Shown: piece by piece, positions 40,589-52,089 of the stretch
Numbering within the stretch: position 1 is the first letter of the stretch
How the letters are laid out: each line of letters opens with the position of its first letter
Assembly (NCBI RefSeq): GCF_015910445.1
Contig: NZ_CP048882.1
Span: 3,720,001 to 3,784,000, forward strand
DNA: 64,000 bases
Direction of reading: 5' to 3'
Source: Streptomyces bathyalis
GTDB taxonomy: Bacteria; Actinomycetota; Actinomycetes; Streptomycetales; Streptomycetaceae
Translations under genes and position numbers: made by a program
The notes under the pieces: generated by a model
Databases searched by the model: none
Told to the model about the DNA's origin: nothing
The model's input: only the letters and a program-made list of their open reading frames with translations

Positions 40589-41250
40589 TGGGCACGGCCC
40601 GCATTCTCGTCGTCGACAACTACGACAGCTTCGTCTTCAACCTCGTCCAGTACCTGTACCAGTTGGGTGCCGAGTGCGAGGTCGTGCGGAACGACGAGAC
40701 CGAACTGCGCCACGCCGACGACGGGTTCGACGGCGTGCTCCTCTCGCCGGGTCCCGGCACCCCCGAAGAGGCCGGTGTCTGCGTGGAGATGGTGCGGCAC
40801 TGCGCCACCAACGGCGTGCCCGTCTTCGGCGTCTGCCTCGGAATGCAGTCGATGGCCGTCGCGTACGGCGGGACCGTCGGGCGCGCGCCCGAGCTGCTGC
40901 ACGGGAAGACCTCGCAGGTGCTGCACGAGGGGTCCGGCGTCTTCGCCGGCCTGCCCTCCCCGTTCACCGCCACCCGCTACCACTCGCTGGGCGTGGACGG
41001 CGGCGACGTACCCGAGGGCCTGGAGGTGACGGCGCGCACCGCGGGCGGTCTCGTGATGGGGCTGCGCCACCGTGAACTGCCGGTCGAGGGCGTGCAGTTC
41101 CACCCCGAGTCGGTGCTGACCGAGTGGGGCCACCTGATGCTCGCCAACTGGCTTGCGGAGTGCGGCGACCCGGGTGCCGTCGAGCGTGCCGCCGGTCTGT
41201 CCGGTGTGCGGGTCGGCGCTGCCGGTGGCGCGGCCGCGGGGGGCAGGTGA
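40588..41250 (+). CDS. pabA: aminodeoxychorismate/anthranilate synthase component II (glutamine amidotransferase)
   Basis: A 220-residue class I glutamine amidotransferase that supplies ammonia for conversion of chorismate to aminodeoxychorismate (folate) or anthranilate (tryptophan). It begins ARILVVDNYDSFVFNLVQYL. The nucleophile is in VFGVCLGMQSMAVAYGG (near residues 75-91), and the His-Glu pair in GVQFHPESVLTEWGH. A pabA/trpG-like gene at this spot is conserved in Streptomyces without its synthase partner, so the partner is encoded elsewhere. Gene name is by convention; the two roles cannot be separated by sequence. Confidence 0.93.
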   Translation: MGTARILVVDNYDSFVFNLVQYLYQLGAECEVVRNDETELRHADDGFDGVLLSPGPGTPEEAGVCVEMVRHCATNGVPVFGVCLGMQSMAVAYGGTVGRAPELLHGKTSQVLHEGSGVFAGLPSPFTATRYHSLGVDGGDVPEGLEVTARTAGGLVMGLRHRELPVEGVQFHPESVLTEWGHLMLANWLAECGDPGAVERAAGLSGVRVGAAGGAAAGGR

Positions 41251-41255
41251 GGGGG

Positions 41256-43147
41256 ATGCCCCCCGAAGGGGAGAACGCCTACGGGCGGCCGTACGGCGGC
41301 GATCCGTACGGGAACGCGTACGGCGATCCCTATGGTGAGCGGGACGACGAGGACCCGTACAGTCCACGGGCCTCCCGGGACGGCTGGTCCTACGGGCAGG
41401 GCGGGGAGTTCCAGCGCGCGGTCGACGCGCTCGACGATCCGCTGAGCGACCCGCTGCCGGGCCAGAGCTCCCGTCGTACGGGCGGAGGGTCCGCTCAGGG
41501 TTATCCCGCAGCGGCACAGAACCCGCCGGGGCAGGGGTATCAGGCGCAGGGCTACACCACGCAGGGCCATGGCTCGCAGGACCACTCGTCCCAGGCTTAC
41601 GCGTCCCAGGACCGCGCCTCGCAGGGCTACCCCTCCCAGAACTACGCACCGGGGACGTACGAAGGCCGGCAGCAAGGGCAGCAGGCCCCCGGACCCCTCA
41701 GGCGGAGCAGCAGCCGGAGGGCGTCTCGCCCTGGTTCCGTCCTCACCGTGAGGCGGGGCCGGGCACGGGGGCCAGCGGACCCGCACCGCAGGGTCAGGGG
41801 CAGCAGAGCCGGCCGGCACATCTGCCCGGCGGACACTCTGCGCAGGACCGGCACTCCTCCCCGAGCCAGGAGTACGGCGGCCGCCAAGTCCCTTACGGCG
41901 GCGGGCAGTCGGCCTCACCGCGGCAGTGGCAGGACCAGGACCGGAGCCAGGCCTGGCAGGCCGGCGCGGGAACGGCCGCCGGGCCACCCGTCACCAGGCA
42001 GCTTCGCCGGCCGGGCGCCGGGGACCGTCCCGTTGATGCTCCCGCTCCCCGTCCGCAGACGCCTCAGTCGACCCAGACGCCGCAGACGCCGGGCGCGGGC
42101 CGCCCGGGGCACGGACGGGATGCGTCCGGCCCCGCGTCCCCGCACCGTCCTGCGCCAGGGCTCTCCGAGACCTCACAGCTGCCCGTCGTCGACGAGCCCG
42201 GCAGTGCTGCGCCCCGCACGACTCGTGGGACCTCGCCCGGCCCGGCGGCGGATCGCTCCCCGCGTGACGCCGCGGACGACGACGAGCAGACGAACACACG
42301 CACCGTCGGTCTGGTACGGCCCGGCTCGGAGGAGTTCGGCGGACGGGCGGCCCGCCGCCGCGCCGCCCAGCACCGCGGCAGGGGCGGCAGTGCGCCTCCG
42401 CCGCGCACCGCCGGCACCCGGCTGGAGGCCAGGCGCGCGGAGCGGGCACGCCGCGAGGGTCCCGCGATCATCGCCAGCCGCTTCCTGGGCGAAGTCTTCA
42501 TATCCGCCGGTGTGTTGATGCTGCTGTTCGTCGCGTACCAGCTGTGGTGGACGAACGTACTGGCCGGACAGGAAGCCGGCGGCGCCGCGCAGAGCCTCCA
42601 GGACCAGTGGAAGGGCGGCAAGAAGGGCGGGCTGGACCCGGAGCGCAAGGCCGAGGACTTCGCGCCCGGTGAGGGATTCGCGATCCTCTACCTTCCGAAG
42701 CTGGACGTCAGGGTCCCCATCGCGCAAGGGATCTCGAAGCCGGCGGTGCTCGACAAGGGCCTCGTCGGGCACTACGACAAGCAGCCCTTCAAGACCGCGA
42801 TGCCGTGGGACACGAAGGGCAACTTCGCCCTGGCGGGCCACCGCAACACCCATGGTGAGCCGTTCCGTTACATCAACCGCCTCGTCGGCGGCGACGACAT
42901 CGTCGTGGAGACCGCCACCAAGTTCTACACGTACAAGATGGCCAACCGGCTGCCGTCCACCTCTCCTTCGAACACCCGGGTCATCGAGCCCGTTCCGGAG
43001 GGCGCCGGTTTCGAACGCCCGGGCCGGTACATCACGTTGACGACGTGCACGCCCGAATTCACTTCGAAATACCGGCTCATCGTCTGGGGCAAAATGGTCG
43101 AGGAGCGTCCGCGGAGCAAGGGCAAACCGGACGCTCTCGTCGAGTAG
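41256..43147 (+). pseudogene. class E sortase, frameshifted in its disordered N-terminal region
   Basis: The start ATG 41256 opens a Tyr/Gly/Gln-rich disordered region that stays in frame to about 41698. From there the natural continuation (EQQPEGVSPWFRPHREAG) lies in another frame, which runs unbroken to 43147. It holds the membrane helix VFISAGVLMLLFVAYQLWW and the sortase domain: ALAGHRNTHGEPF (catalytic His), LTTCTPEFTSKYRLIVWG (Cys and Arg). One extra C in the run 41694-41697 would restore the whole protein of about 630 residues. So this is either a true frameshift mutant or a homopolymer error. Class E sortases attach chaplins and other LPXTG/LAXTG proteins to the wall. The next gene is an intact paralogue. 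Confidence 0.8.
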
Positions 43148-43173
43148 GGGACAGCAGAAACGGGCGGTAAGCG

Positions 43174-43941
43174 GTGTCACAGACCAAACACGTCAAGGGC
43201 GGGGGGCCCGGCGCGTCGTCGTCTCTCCCGCCACCGCACCCCGCGTCCGAGCGTGGACGCCGGGCCACACGCCGTCGCCGCCTGGGGGCGATGGTGGGCT
43301 TCGTGGGTGAACTCCTCATCACGGCAGGTGTCGTGCTCGCGCTCTTCGTCGCCTATTCGCTGTGGTGGACGAACGTGCTGGCCGAACGCGATTCCAAGCG
43401 CGCGGGCGAGAAGGTGCGCGAGAGCTGGCTTCACGACCGCACCCCGGGAGCCCTCGACACCAAGGACGGCATCGGCTTCCTGCACGTGCCGTCCATGTCG
43501 CGCGACGACGTGCTGGTGATGAAGGGCACGGACGCGAAGGAGCTCAACAAGGGCGCGGCGGGCTACTACACGAAGCCGGTCAAGTCGGGGATGCCGCAGG
43601 ACCAGTCGGGCAACTTCGCGCTGGCGGCCCACCGTGACGGGCACGGCGCGAAGTTCCACAAGATCGACAAGATCGAGAAGGGCGACGCGGTCGTCTTCGA
43701 GACGAAGAACACGTGGTTCGTCTACAAGGTCTTCTCGATCCTGCCGCGCACGAGCAAGTACAACGTCGACGTGCTGGATCCGGTGCCGAAGGGCTCGGGC
43801 AAGAAAACCGAGGGGCGGTACATCACGCTCACCACCTGCACGCCGGTCTTCACCTCCAAGTACCGGTACGTGGTGTGGGGCGAGCTGGAGCGCACTGAGG
43901 ACGTCGATTCGAAGCGGACCCCGCCGGAGGAACTGCGCTGA
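43174..43941 (+). CDS. class E sortase
   Basis: A 255-residue sortase. A basic Pro-rich N-terminus leads to a signal anchor, VGELLITAGVVLALFVAYSL, then WWTNVLAERDSKRAGEK. The beta-barrel catalytic domain has ALAAHRDGHGAKFHKID (catalytic His), ITLTTCTPVFTSKYRYVVWG (Cys and Arg) and the expected spacing. It transfers sorted surface proteins to peptidoglycan by transpeptidation. It follows the frameshifted paralogue by 26 bases and resembles it closely in the core. A strong hairpin lies beyond it. Confidence 0.93.
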   Translation: MSQTKHVKGGGPGASSSLPPPHPASERGRRATRRRRLGAMVGFVGELLITAGVVLALFVAYSLWWTNVLAERDSKRAGEKVRESWLHDRTPGALDTKDGIGFLHVPSMSRDDVLVMKGTDAKELNKGAAGYYTKPVKSGMPQDQSGNFALAAHRDGHGAKFHKIDKIEKGDAVVFETKNTWFVYKVFSILPRTSKYNVDVLDPVPKGSGKKTEGRYITLTTCTPVFTSKYRYVVWGELERTEDVDSKRTPPEELR

Positions 43942-43998
43942 TACGCCTGCCTGTTGGCAGGACCTGACCGCCCGGCAGGACGAGCACTCGACACGAAT

Positions 43999-44027
43999 GC
44001 GCCCCCGCAGCGATGCCGCGGGGGCGC
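43999..44027. terminator. bidirectional terminator between sortase and pknB
   Basis: GCGCCCCCGC (43999-44008) pairs exactly with GCGGGGGCGC (44018-44027) over a 9-base loop. It sits between convergent genes and can serve both. Confidence 0.8.
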
Positions 44028-44060
44028 GTTCACGTGTGCGCCGTGCTCCGGCGCCCTTCG

Positions 44061-46043
<1,983 letters not shown>

Positions 46044-46263
46044 AGTCTCCAGCCCTCTCCGTTCGTCCGGGCCCGTATCTGACGTACGGCACGGCGGTGT
46101 GCTGCTCGGGATACGGTACCCGCCCACTCGTGCGGGTCGGTCGTGACTGAGGTGACTGACGTCACCACTTGCGGTGCCGCCGGGGTGGTTTCGGTCACGT
46201 CTCCGGAATCCACCTGGGGAACTGCCGTGCCCTGGTGGATCTTGGCGGTGAGCGCCGAGTACG

Positions 46264-47730
46264 TCATTGCTTGCCCTCGAGCACTGCCTTCATCACGCCC
46301 TTGGCGACCGGAGCGGCGAGCTTGCCGCCCGCGATGTCGCTGCGGAGTGTGTCCGAACCCTCGATGACCACGGCCACCGCGACGGGGACGGAACCGTCCT
46401 GATCCTTCGCGTATGAGATGAACCACGCGTACGGGTTCTCGCTGTTGTTCTCACCGCGCTGGGCGGTGCCGGTCTTGCCTCCGACTGTGACGCCCGGGAT
46501 CTGCGCACTGGTTCCCGTGCCCTTCTGGACCACGGTCTCCATGCCCTGCTGAAGCTTCTGCGCGTTCTCCGAGGAGAGCGGCCGGCTCATCTCCGAGGGC
46601 TTGTGCTGCTCGACGACGTTCAGGTTCGGCGCGACCAGCTGGTCCACCATGTACGGCTTCATCAGGGCGCCGTTGTTGGCCACCGAGGAGGCGACCATCG
46701 CCATCTGCAGCGGCGTCGCGCGGTTGCTGGCCTGTCCGATGCCGGCCATGGCGTTCTGCGGCCTGTTGTCCTTCGGGTAGACGCTCTCGGCGGCGCGGAC
46801 CGGGGTGTCCAGCTCCTTGTCGTTGAAGCCGAACTTGTTCGCCGTCTCGATCATCTGCTCGTTGCCGATCTTGTGGCTCATCTTCGCGAAGACGGTGTTG
46901 CAGGAGTAGCGCAGCGCGTTGCGCACCGTGGCGTTCTCGCAGGGGATGTTGCCCTCGTTGCCGAGCTTGGTCTGCGAGTCGGGCAGCTTGTACGGGTCCT
47001 CGCTGTCGGTCGCCTTGTCCAGGTCGTACTCGCCGCTCTCCAGGCCTGCAGCCGCCGTGACGACCTTGAACGTCGAACCGGGCGGGTAGGTCTGCCGCAG
47101 GGCCCTGTTGAGCATGGGCTCCTCGTCGTTCTGCTCCTTCTGCAGCTTCGACCACTCGGCGGTGTCGGACTTGCCGTTCCCCGCGAAGCTGGACGGGTCG
47201 TAGGACGGGGTGCTCGCCAGGGCGAGGATGGCGCCGGTCTTCGGGTTTATCGCCGCGACCGCGCCCTTCTTGTCGCCGAGGCCGTCGAACGCCGCCTTCT
47301 GCGCCTTGGCGTTGAGCGTCGTGACGACGTTCCCGCCCTTCTGCGGCTTGCCCGTGAGCATGTCGATCGTGCGGTTGAAGAAGAGCCGGTCGTCGTCGCC
47401 GGTGAGGATGCCGTCGTTGAGGGCTTCGAGCTGGTTCGCGCCGAACGCCTGTGAGGCGTAGCCGGTCACCGGCGACCACATCGGGCCGTTCTTGTACGTG
47501 CGCTTGTAGCGGAAGTCGCCGCTCTTGGTGTCGGTGGAGCCGGTGATCGACTTGCCGTCGACGATGATGTTGCCGCGCGGCTGCGAGTAGCGCGCGATGG
47601 CGACGCGGCGGTTCTTCGGATCGGTCTTGAGTTCGTCGGCCTGTACGAGCTGGATCCAGTTGTCGCGTGCCAGCAGGGCGAGCACGAGCAGGCCGCAGAA
47701 GATCGCGATCCGGCGCAGCGGCTTGTTCAC
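46264..47730 (-). CDS. pbpA: penicillin-binding protein A (class B transpeptidase)
   Basis: A 488-residue class B PBP that cross-links peptidoglycan. An N-terminal helix (IAIFCGLLVLALLARDNW) anchors it. The transpeptidase has the acylated serine motif YPPGSTFKVVTAA, the SxN motif ALRYSCNTVFAKM, and the KTG motif VGGKTGTAQRGE. GTG start with GAGAGGTGAAG upstream. It follows the SEDS gene by 46 bases; such polymerase-transpeptidase pairs act together in septal or apical wall synthesis. Confidence 0.95.
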   Translation of the reverse strand: MNKPLRRIAIFCGLLVLALLARDNWIQLVQADELKTDPKNRRVAIARYSQPRGNIIVDGKSITGSTDTKSGDFRYKRTYKNGPMWSPVTGYASQAFGANQLEALNDGILTGDDDRLFFNRTIDMLTGKPQKGGNVVTTLNAKAQKAAFDGLGDKKGAVAAINPKTGAILALASTPSYDPSSFAGNGKSDTAEWSKLQKEQNDEEPMLNRALRQTYPPGSTFKVVTAAAGLESGEYDLDKATDSEDPYKLPDSQTKLGNEGNIPCENATVRNALRYSCNTVFAKMSHKIGNEQMIETANKFGFNDKELDTPVRAAESVYPKDNRPQNAMAGIGQASNRATPLQMAMVASSVANNGALMKPYMVDQLVAPNLNVVEQHKPSEMSRPLSSENAQKLQQGMETVVQKGTGTSAQIPGVTVGGKTGTAQRGENNSENPYAWFISYAKDQDGSVPVAVAVVIEGSDTLRSDIAGGKLAAPVAKGVMKAVLEGKQ

Positions 47731-47776
47731 TGTGCTTCACCTCTCACGGATTGCCGGGTCACGTGCGCGCTCGTCG

Positions 47777-49171
47777 TCATGGTCGGACCACCTGCGTCAT
47801 CTCGGCGTCCGGTGATGGCGCAGGTGCCGGGGCAGGCCTGCGCGCCGTATCGCTGATCTTGAGCAGGATCGCCACCAGCGCCCAGTTGGCGATGACGGAC
47901 GAACCGCCCTGCGCGAGGAAGGGCATCGTCATGCCGGTGAGCGGGATGAGCCCCATCACGCCGCCGGCGACGACGAAGACCTGGATGCCGAACGCCGCGG
48001 AGAGGCCGACGGCGAGCAGCTTGCCGAAGGGGTCGCGGGCCGCGAGGGAGGTGCGGATGCCGCGCTCCACGAGCAGCCCGTACAGGAGCAGCATGGCCAT
48101 GACGCCGGTGAGGCCCAGTTCCTCGCCGACCGTGGCGAAGATGTAGTCGCTCTTGGCCGCGAAGCCGATGAGCCGCGAGAAGCCCTGCCCGAGCCCCGAG
48201 CCGAGGACTCCGCCGGAGCCGAAGGCCCACAGCGCCTGCGCGGGCTGCTCCGAGCCGTTCTTGAAGGCCTGCATGGGGTCGAGCCAGTCGTCGACGCGGC
48301 TCTGGACGTGCGGCTCGAAGCTGGCGACGGCGACGGCGCCCACGACGGTCAGCGCGAGGCCGAAGACGATCCAGCTGGTGCGCTCCGTGGCGACGTACAG
48401 CATGACCACGAAGAGGCCGAAGAAGAGCATCGAGGTGCCCAGGTCCGTCTCGAAGACGAGGATGAGGACCGAGAGCGCCCAGATGACGAGGATGGGGCCC
48501 AGGTCGCGGCCGCGGGGCAGGTAGAGGCCCATGAAGCGGCGGCTGGCGAGGGCGAGCGCGTCGCGCTTGACCATCAGGTAGCCGGCGAAGAACACCGCGA
48601 TGATGATCTTCGCGAACTCTCCGGGCTGGAGGGAGCCGACGCCGGGGATCGTGATCCAGATGCGGGCGCCGAAGCGGGCCGGGAAGAAGACCGGGAGGAT
48701 CAGCAGGATCAGCGCCGTCACCATCGAGATGTAGGTGTAGCGCTGGAGCACACGGTGGTCCTTGAGGAAGACAAGGACGGCGACGAAGAGCCCGACACCG
48801 AGCGTGGACCACATCAGCTGCGTGGGGGCGGCGGCACCGCCCGGCAGCGGCTCGAGGTCGAGCCTGTAGATGAGCACGAGGCCCATGCCGTTGAGGAGCG
48901 TGGCGATGGGCAGCATCAGCGGGTCCGCGTACGGGGCCCAGCGCCGGACGACCATGTGCGCGACGCCGGCGAGCAGGCACAGGCCGAGGCCGTAGCCGAG
49001 CATGCCGGCGGGGAGCGCCCCGTCCTTGGCCAGGCCGACGTTGGCGTAGGCGAACACCGGGATGAGCACGGCGAAGATGAGCATCGCCATCTCGGTGTTG
49101 CGCCGGCTGGGCAGGCCTCCGGGGGAGACCGTCGTATTGCTGCCGGTGTTGGTCATCACGTTGCTGCTCAT
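47777..49171 (-). CDS. rodA: SEDS family peptidoglycan polymerase (FtsW/RodA)
   Basis: A 464-residue protein from ATG 49169-49171, with ten or so helices. Typical segments are TYISMVTALILLILPVFF, GVGSLQPGEFAKIIIAVFFAGYL, ETDLGTSMLFFGLFVVML, KSDYIFATVGEELGLTGVM and GMTMPFLAQGGSSVIANW. SEDS proteins polymerise glycan strands from lipid II, and the conserved Asp in ETDLG lies by the active site. It acts with pbpA. Whether it serves elongation, division or sporulation is not determined by sequence; this locus copy is called FtsW/RodA in Streptomyces. Confidence 0.94.
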   Translation of the reverse strand: MSSNVMTNTGSNTTVSPGGLPSRRNTEMAMLIFAVLIPVFAYANVGLAKDGALPAGMLGYGLGLCLLAGVAHMVVRRWAPYADPLMLPIATLLNGMGLVLIYRLDLEPLPGGAAAPTQLMWSTLGVGLFVAVLVFLKDHRVLQRYTYISMVTALILLILPVFFPARFGARIWITIPGVGSLQPGEFAKIIIAVFFAGYLMVKRDALALASRRFMGLYLPRGRDLGPILVIWALSVLILVFETDLGTSMLFFGLFVVMLYVATERTSWIVFGLALTVVGAVAVASFEPHVQSRVDDWLDPMQAFKNGSEQPAQALWAFGSGGVLGSGLGQGFSRLIGFAAKSDYIFATVGEELGLTGVMAMLLLYGLLVERGIRTSLAARDPFGKLLAVGLSAAFGIQVFVVAGGVMGLIPLTGMTMPFLAQGGSSVIANWALVAILLKISDTARRPAPAPAPSPDAEMTQVVRP

Positions 49172-49187
49172 TGCTGCCGGAGCCCCC

Positions 49188-50687
49188 CTACGGCGCGGTG
49201 CACTGCTTGGCGAGCTGCTGCTGCTTCTCCGACAGCTTCGGGCTCGGCGAGGGCGACGGAGAATCGCTGGGGTCCTTGGTCTGGGCGGAGTTCTTGTCCG
49301 CGTCACCCTGCTTGTTCTGCTCGTCCTTCTTCTTGTTCTCGTCGGCCGGGGGCTCGACGGGCTGCTCGGCGATGATCCGGCAGACCTTGGCCTGCTCCTC
49401 CAACTCGTCGGCCTTGTCCCGGGCTTCACCCACGCTGCTGGACGCGATGGTCTCGCGGACCTGGTTGCGCTGGTAGCCGGGCAGGTACTTGAGTTCGACC
49501 CCGGGACGGTCCTGGTAGACCTCGTTGAGGCTGATCCCCGCGAGCTCCTGGCTGATGCCGCGGTAGAGCGCGATGTGGTCGTCGTTGGCGCCGACGTAGT
49601 ACTGGGTCTGGGTCCAGCGGTAGCCGCCGTAGAGTCCGCCGCCGACGATGATGAGGATCATGGCGATCCACATGGACCGGCGCAGCCACCTTCTGCCGCC
49701 CCCGTGCTTGACGAAGTCGTCCTCGGTGTACCGGCCGAAGCTCCCGTCCCCCGCGCCGCCCATGTTGCCGCTGCCGGGGGGCCCGAAGCCCTCGCCCGGG
49801 TTCTGCGACGGCACGGACTGGCCCGCGCTGCGGCCGAGTTCGGCCGCGCGGGCGGCCGGGGTCCGCATGGCACCGAGGTCGCCGCCGAGCGGCGTCTGCG
49901 ACTCCGCGACGGCGCCGACGACGACAGGGGTGTCGTTCAACTGCCGCCCCATGGCGTCGTTCTCGTCGACATCGACGACGTCCGCGACGATGCACGTGAT
50001 GTTGTCGGGACCGCCGCCGCGCAGCGCCAGCTGGATCAGGTCGTGCACCGTCTCCTGCGGACCCTGGTAGCTGGCGAGCGCTTCCTCGATGGTCTGCGGG
50101 CTGACGACGGTCGGGAGGCCGTCGGAGCAGATGAGGTACCGGTCGCCGGCGCGAACTTCCCTGATGGACAGGTCGGGTTCGACGTGGTCGCCGCTGCCCA
50201 GCGCGCGCATCAGCAGGGAGCGCTGCGGGTGGGTGGTGGCTTCCTCCTCGGTGATGCGGCCCTCGTCGACCAGCTTCTGCACCCAGGTGTGGTCCTGCGT
50301 GATCTGCGTGAGCTGTCCGTCACGGAGCAGGTACGCGCGGGAGTCGCCGACGTGTACGAGGCCGAGCCGGCGGCCCGTCCACAGCAGGGCGGTGAGCGTC
50401 GTGCCCATGCCTTCCAGCTGCGGGTCCTCCTCGACCATCACGCGCAGCTGGTCGTTGGCGCGCTGCACTGCGACGCCGAGCGAAGTGAGGAGGTCGGAGC
50501 CCGGGATGTCCTCGTCGAGCTGGACGATCGTGGAGATCACCTCGGAACTGGCGACCTCGCCGGCGGCCTGGCCGCCCATGCCGTCGGCGACCGCGAGCAG
50601 GCGCGGGCCGGCGTATCCGGAGTCCTCGTTGTGGTCCCGGATCATGCCGTCGTGAGATCCGGCGGCGAAGCGCAGTGACAGACTCAT
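49188..50687 (-). CDS. pstP: PP2C-type protein phosphatase PstP
   Basis: A 499-residue membrane phosphatase that reverses PknB-type phosphorylation. The PP2C motifs are intact: IRDHNEDSGY, VADGMGGQAAGE, HVGDSRAYLLRDG, ICSDGLPTVVS and GGGPDNITCIV; their Asp residues bind two or three Mn/Mg ions. A helix near residue 317 (RSMWIAMILIIVGGGLYGGY) and an outer domain ending in a Ser/Pro/Lys-rich tail follow. I chose ATG 50685-50687 with GAGG close upstream; ATG 50715-50717 would add ten residues (MYPEPTGEVR) and is also credible. It follows fhaB by 67 bases. Confidence 0.94.
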   Translation of the reverse strand: MSLSLRFAAGSHDGMIRDHNEDSGYAGPRLLAVADGMGGQAAGEVASSEVISTIVQLDEDIPGSDLLTSLGVAVQRANDQLRVMVEEDPQLEGMGTTLTALLWTGRRLGLVHVGDSRAYLLRDGQLTQITQDHTWVQKLVDEGRITEEEATTHPQRSLLMRALGSGDHVEPDLSIREVRAGDRYLICSDGLPTVVSPQTIEEALASYQGPQETVHDLIQLALRGGGPDNITCIVADVVDVDENDAMGRQLNDTPVVVGAVAESQTPLGGDLGAMRTPAARAAELGRSAGQSVPSQNPGEGFGPPGSGNMGGAGDGSFGRYTEDDFVKHGGGRRWLRRSMWIAMILIIVGGGLYGGYRWTQTQYYVGANDDHIALYRGISQELAGISLNEVYQDRPGVELKYLPGYQRNQVRETIASSSVGEARDKADELEEQAKVCRIIAEQPVEPPADENKKKDEQNKQGDADKNSAQTKDPSDSPSPSPSPKLSEKQQQLAKQCTAP

Positions 50688-50754
50688 GCGCACCTCGCCC
50701 GTCGGCTCCGGATACATCCGCACGGTGCCCACCCTCCGGTCGTCATGATCTGTA

Positions 50755-51261
50755 CTACTTCCGCAGCTCGATGACCGTCTTGCCGATGCGAATCGGCGCT
50801 CCGGGCTGAATCGGCGTCGGTGTGGTGAGTCGGGTCCGGTCGAGATAGGTGCCGTTGGTGGACCCGAGATCCTCGACGATCCACTGGCCGTCTCGGTCCG
50901 GGTAGATCCTGGCATGCCTGCTCGAGGCGTAGTCGTCATCCAGCACGATTGTGGAATCGTGCGCACGGCCGAGCGTGATGGTCTGACCCTGCAGCGCCAC
51001 CGTGGTGCCGGTCAACGACCCTTCGGTGACGACCAGCTTGCTGGGTGCGTTCCGCCGGCCACCGCCGCCACGGCGGCCGCTCTGCTGACGCGAGGGCTGC
51101 TGGCGCTGCTGCGGCCGCTGCCCCTCGGCCCGGCGAGCGGCGCGCTGCGTCACGCGCGTGCCGAACAGATCGCTGCGGATGACCTGCACGGCCACGATGA
51201 CGAACAGCCACAGTACGGCGAGAAAACCCAGCCGCATGACCGTGAGGGTCAGCTCTGACAT
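50755..51261 (-). CDS. fhaB: FHA domain protein FhaB
   Basis: A 168-residue protein with an N-terminal helix (VMRLGFLAVLWLFVIVAVQV), a Gln/Arg-rich linker, and a C-terminal FHA domain. The FHA phosphothreonine site shows ITLGRAHDSTIVLDDDYASS then RHARIY and LGSTNGTYLDRTRL. Such readers bind phosphorylated partners of PknB. It is 9 bases after fhaA on the same strand. Confidence 0.94.
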   Translation of the reverse strand: MSELTLTVMRLGFLAVLWLFVIVAVQVIRSDLFGTRVTQRAARRAEGQRPQQRQQPSRQQSGRRGGGGRRNAPSKLVVTEGSLTGTTVALQGQTITLGRAHDSTIVLDDDYASSRHARIYPDRDGQWIVEDLGSTNGTYLDRTRLTTPTPIQPGAPIRIGKTVIELRK

Positions 51262-51270
51262 GCCCCCGCT

Positions 51271-52089
51271 TCACCCTTCGGCTTGCCGGTAAATGATCGT
51301 GGTGCTGCCCACGACGATGCGTGAACCGTCGCGGAGCGTAGCGCGAGTGGTGTGCTGTCCGTCCACCACGATGCCGTTCGTCGATCCGAGATCCTGGATC
51401 GACGCCGGGTCTCCCGCGCGGATCTCGCAGTGACGACGCGAGACCCCGGGGTCGTCGACGCGCACGTCGGCCTCGGTGCTGCGGCCCAGAACGAGGGTCG
51501 GGCGGGAGATCTGGTGGCGGTTGCCGTTGATCTCGATCCAGCGCCTCGTCTCGGCGCGCGGCATGGAACCTCCGCCGCCGCCGGGCGCGAAGCCGGGCGG
51601 CGGTCCCGCCGGCATGGGCGGTGCGCCCGCCGGGCTGGCTCCGGGCGGGTAACCGCCTTGGCCGCCATAGGCGTTGTTAGGTGCGCCCGAAGCGCGCTGC
51701 GGCTGCTGCGACGCGCTGGAGGCAAGGGTGCGGCTGCGCACACGGTAGAGACCGGTGTCGAGTTCCTCGGCCTTCTCCAGGTGGACCTTGACCGAGCCCA
51801 TGAAGGTGTATCGCTGCTGCTTTGCGTAGTCGCGTACCATTCCGCCCAGTTCGTCACCCAGCTGACCGGAGTACGGGCTGAGGCGCTCGTAGTCGGGTGC
51901 GCTCAGTTCGACGATGAAGTCGTTCGGCACGACCGTCCGGTCGCGGTTCCAGATCGTCGCGTTGTTGTCGCATTCACGCTGGAGGGCGCCCGCGATCTCC
52001 ACAGGCTGTACCTCGGACTTGAACACCTTCGCGAAGGTGCCGTTGACCAGACCCTCAAGTCGCTGCTCGAAGCGCTTCAGAACTCCCAC
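51271..52089 (-). CDS. fhaA: DUF3662 and FHA domain protein FhaA
   Basis: A 272-residue protein with an N-terminal DUF3662 domain (GVLKRFEQRLEGLVNGTFAK, VQPVEIAGALQRECD, VVPNDFIVELSAPDYERL), a Gly/Pro/Ala linker, and a C-terminal FHA domain (LVLGRSTEADVRVDDPGVSR, then RHCEIR and LGSTNGIVVDG). In mycobacteria the FHA domain recognises phosphorylated division or lipid II-flippase proteins. GTG start with a perfect AAGGAGGTG ribosome binding site, suggesting strong translation at the head of this cluster. Confidence 0.95.
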   Translation of the reverse strand: MGVLKRFEQRLEGLVNGTFAKVFKSEVQPVEIAGALQRECDNNATIWNRDRTVVPNDFIVELSAPDYERLSPYSGQLGDELGGMVRDYAKQQRYTFMGSVKVHLEKAEELDTGLYRVRSRTLASSASQQPQRASGAPNNAYGGQGGYPPGASPAGAPPMPAGPPPGFAPGGGGGSMPRAETRRWIEINGNRHQISRPTLVLGRSTEADVRVDDPGVSRRHCEIRAGDPASIQDLGSTNGIVVDGQHTTRATLRDGSRIVVGSTTIIYRQAEG

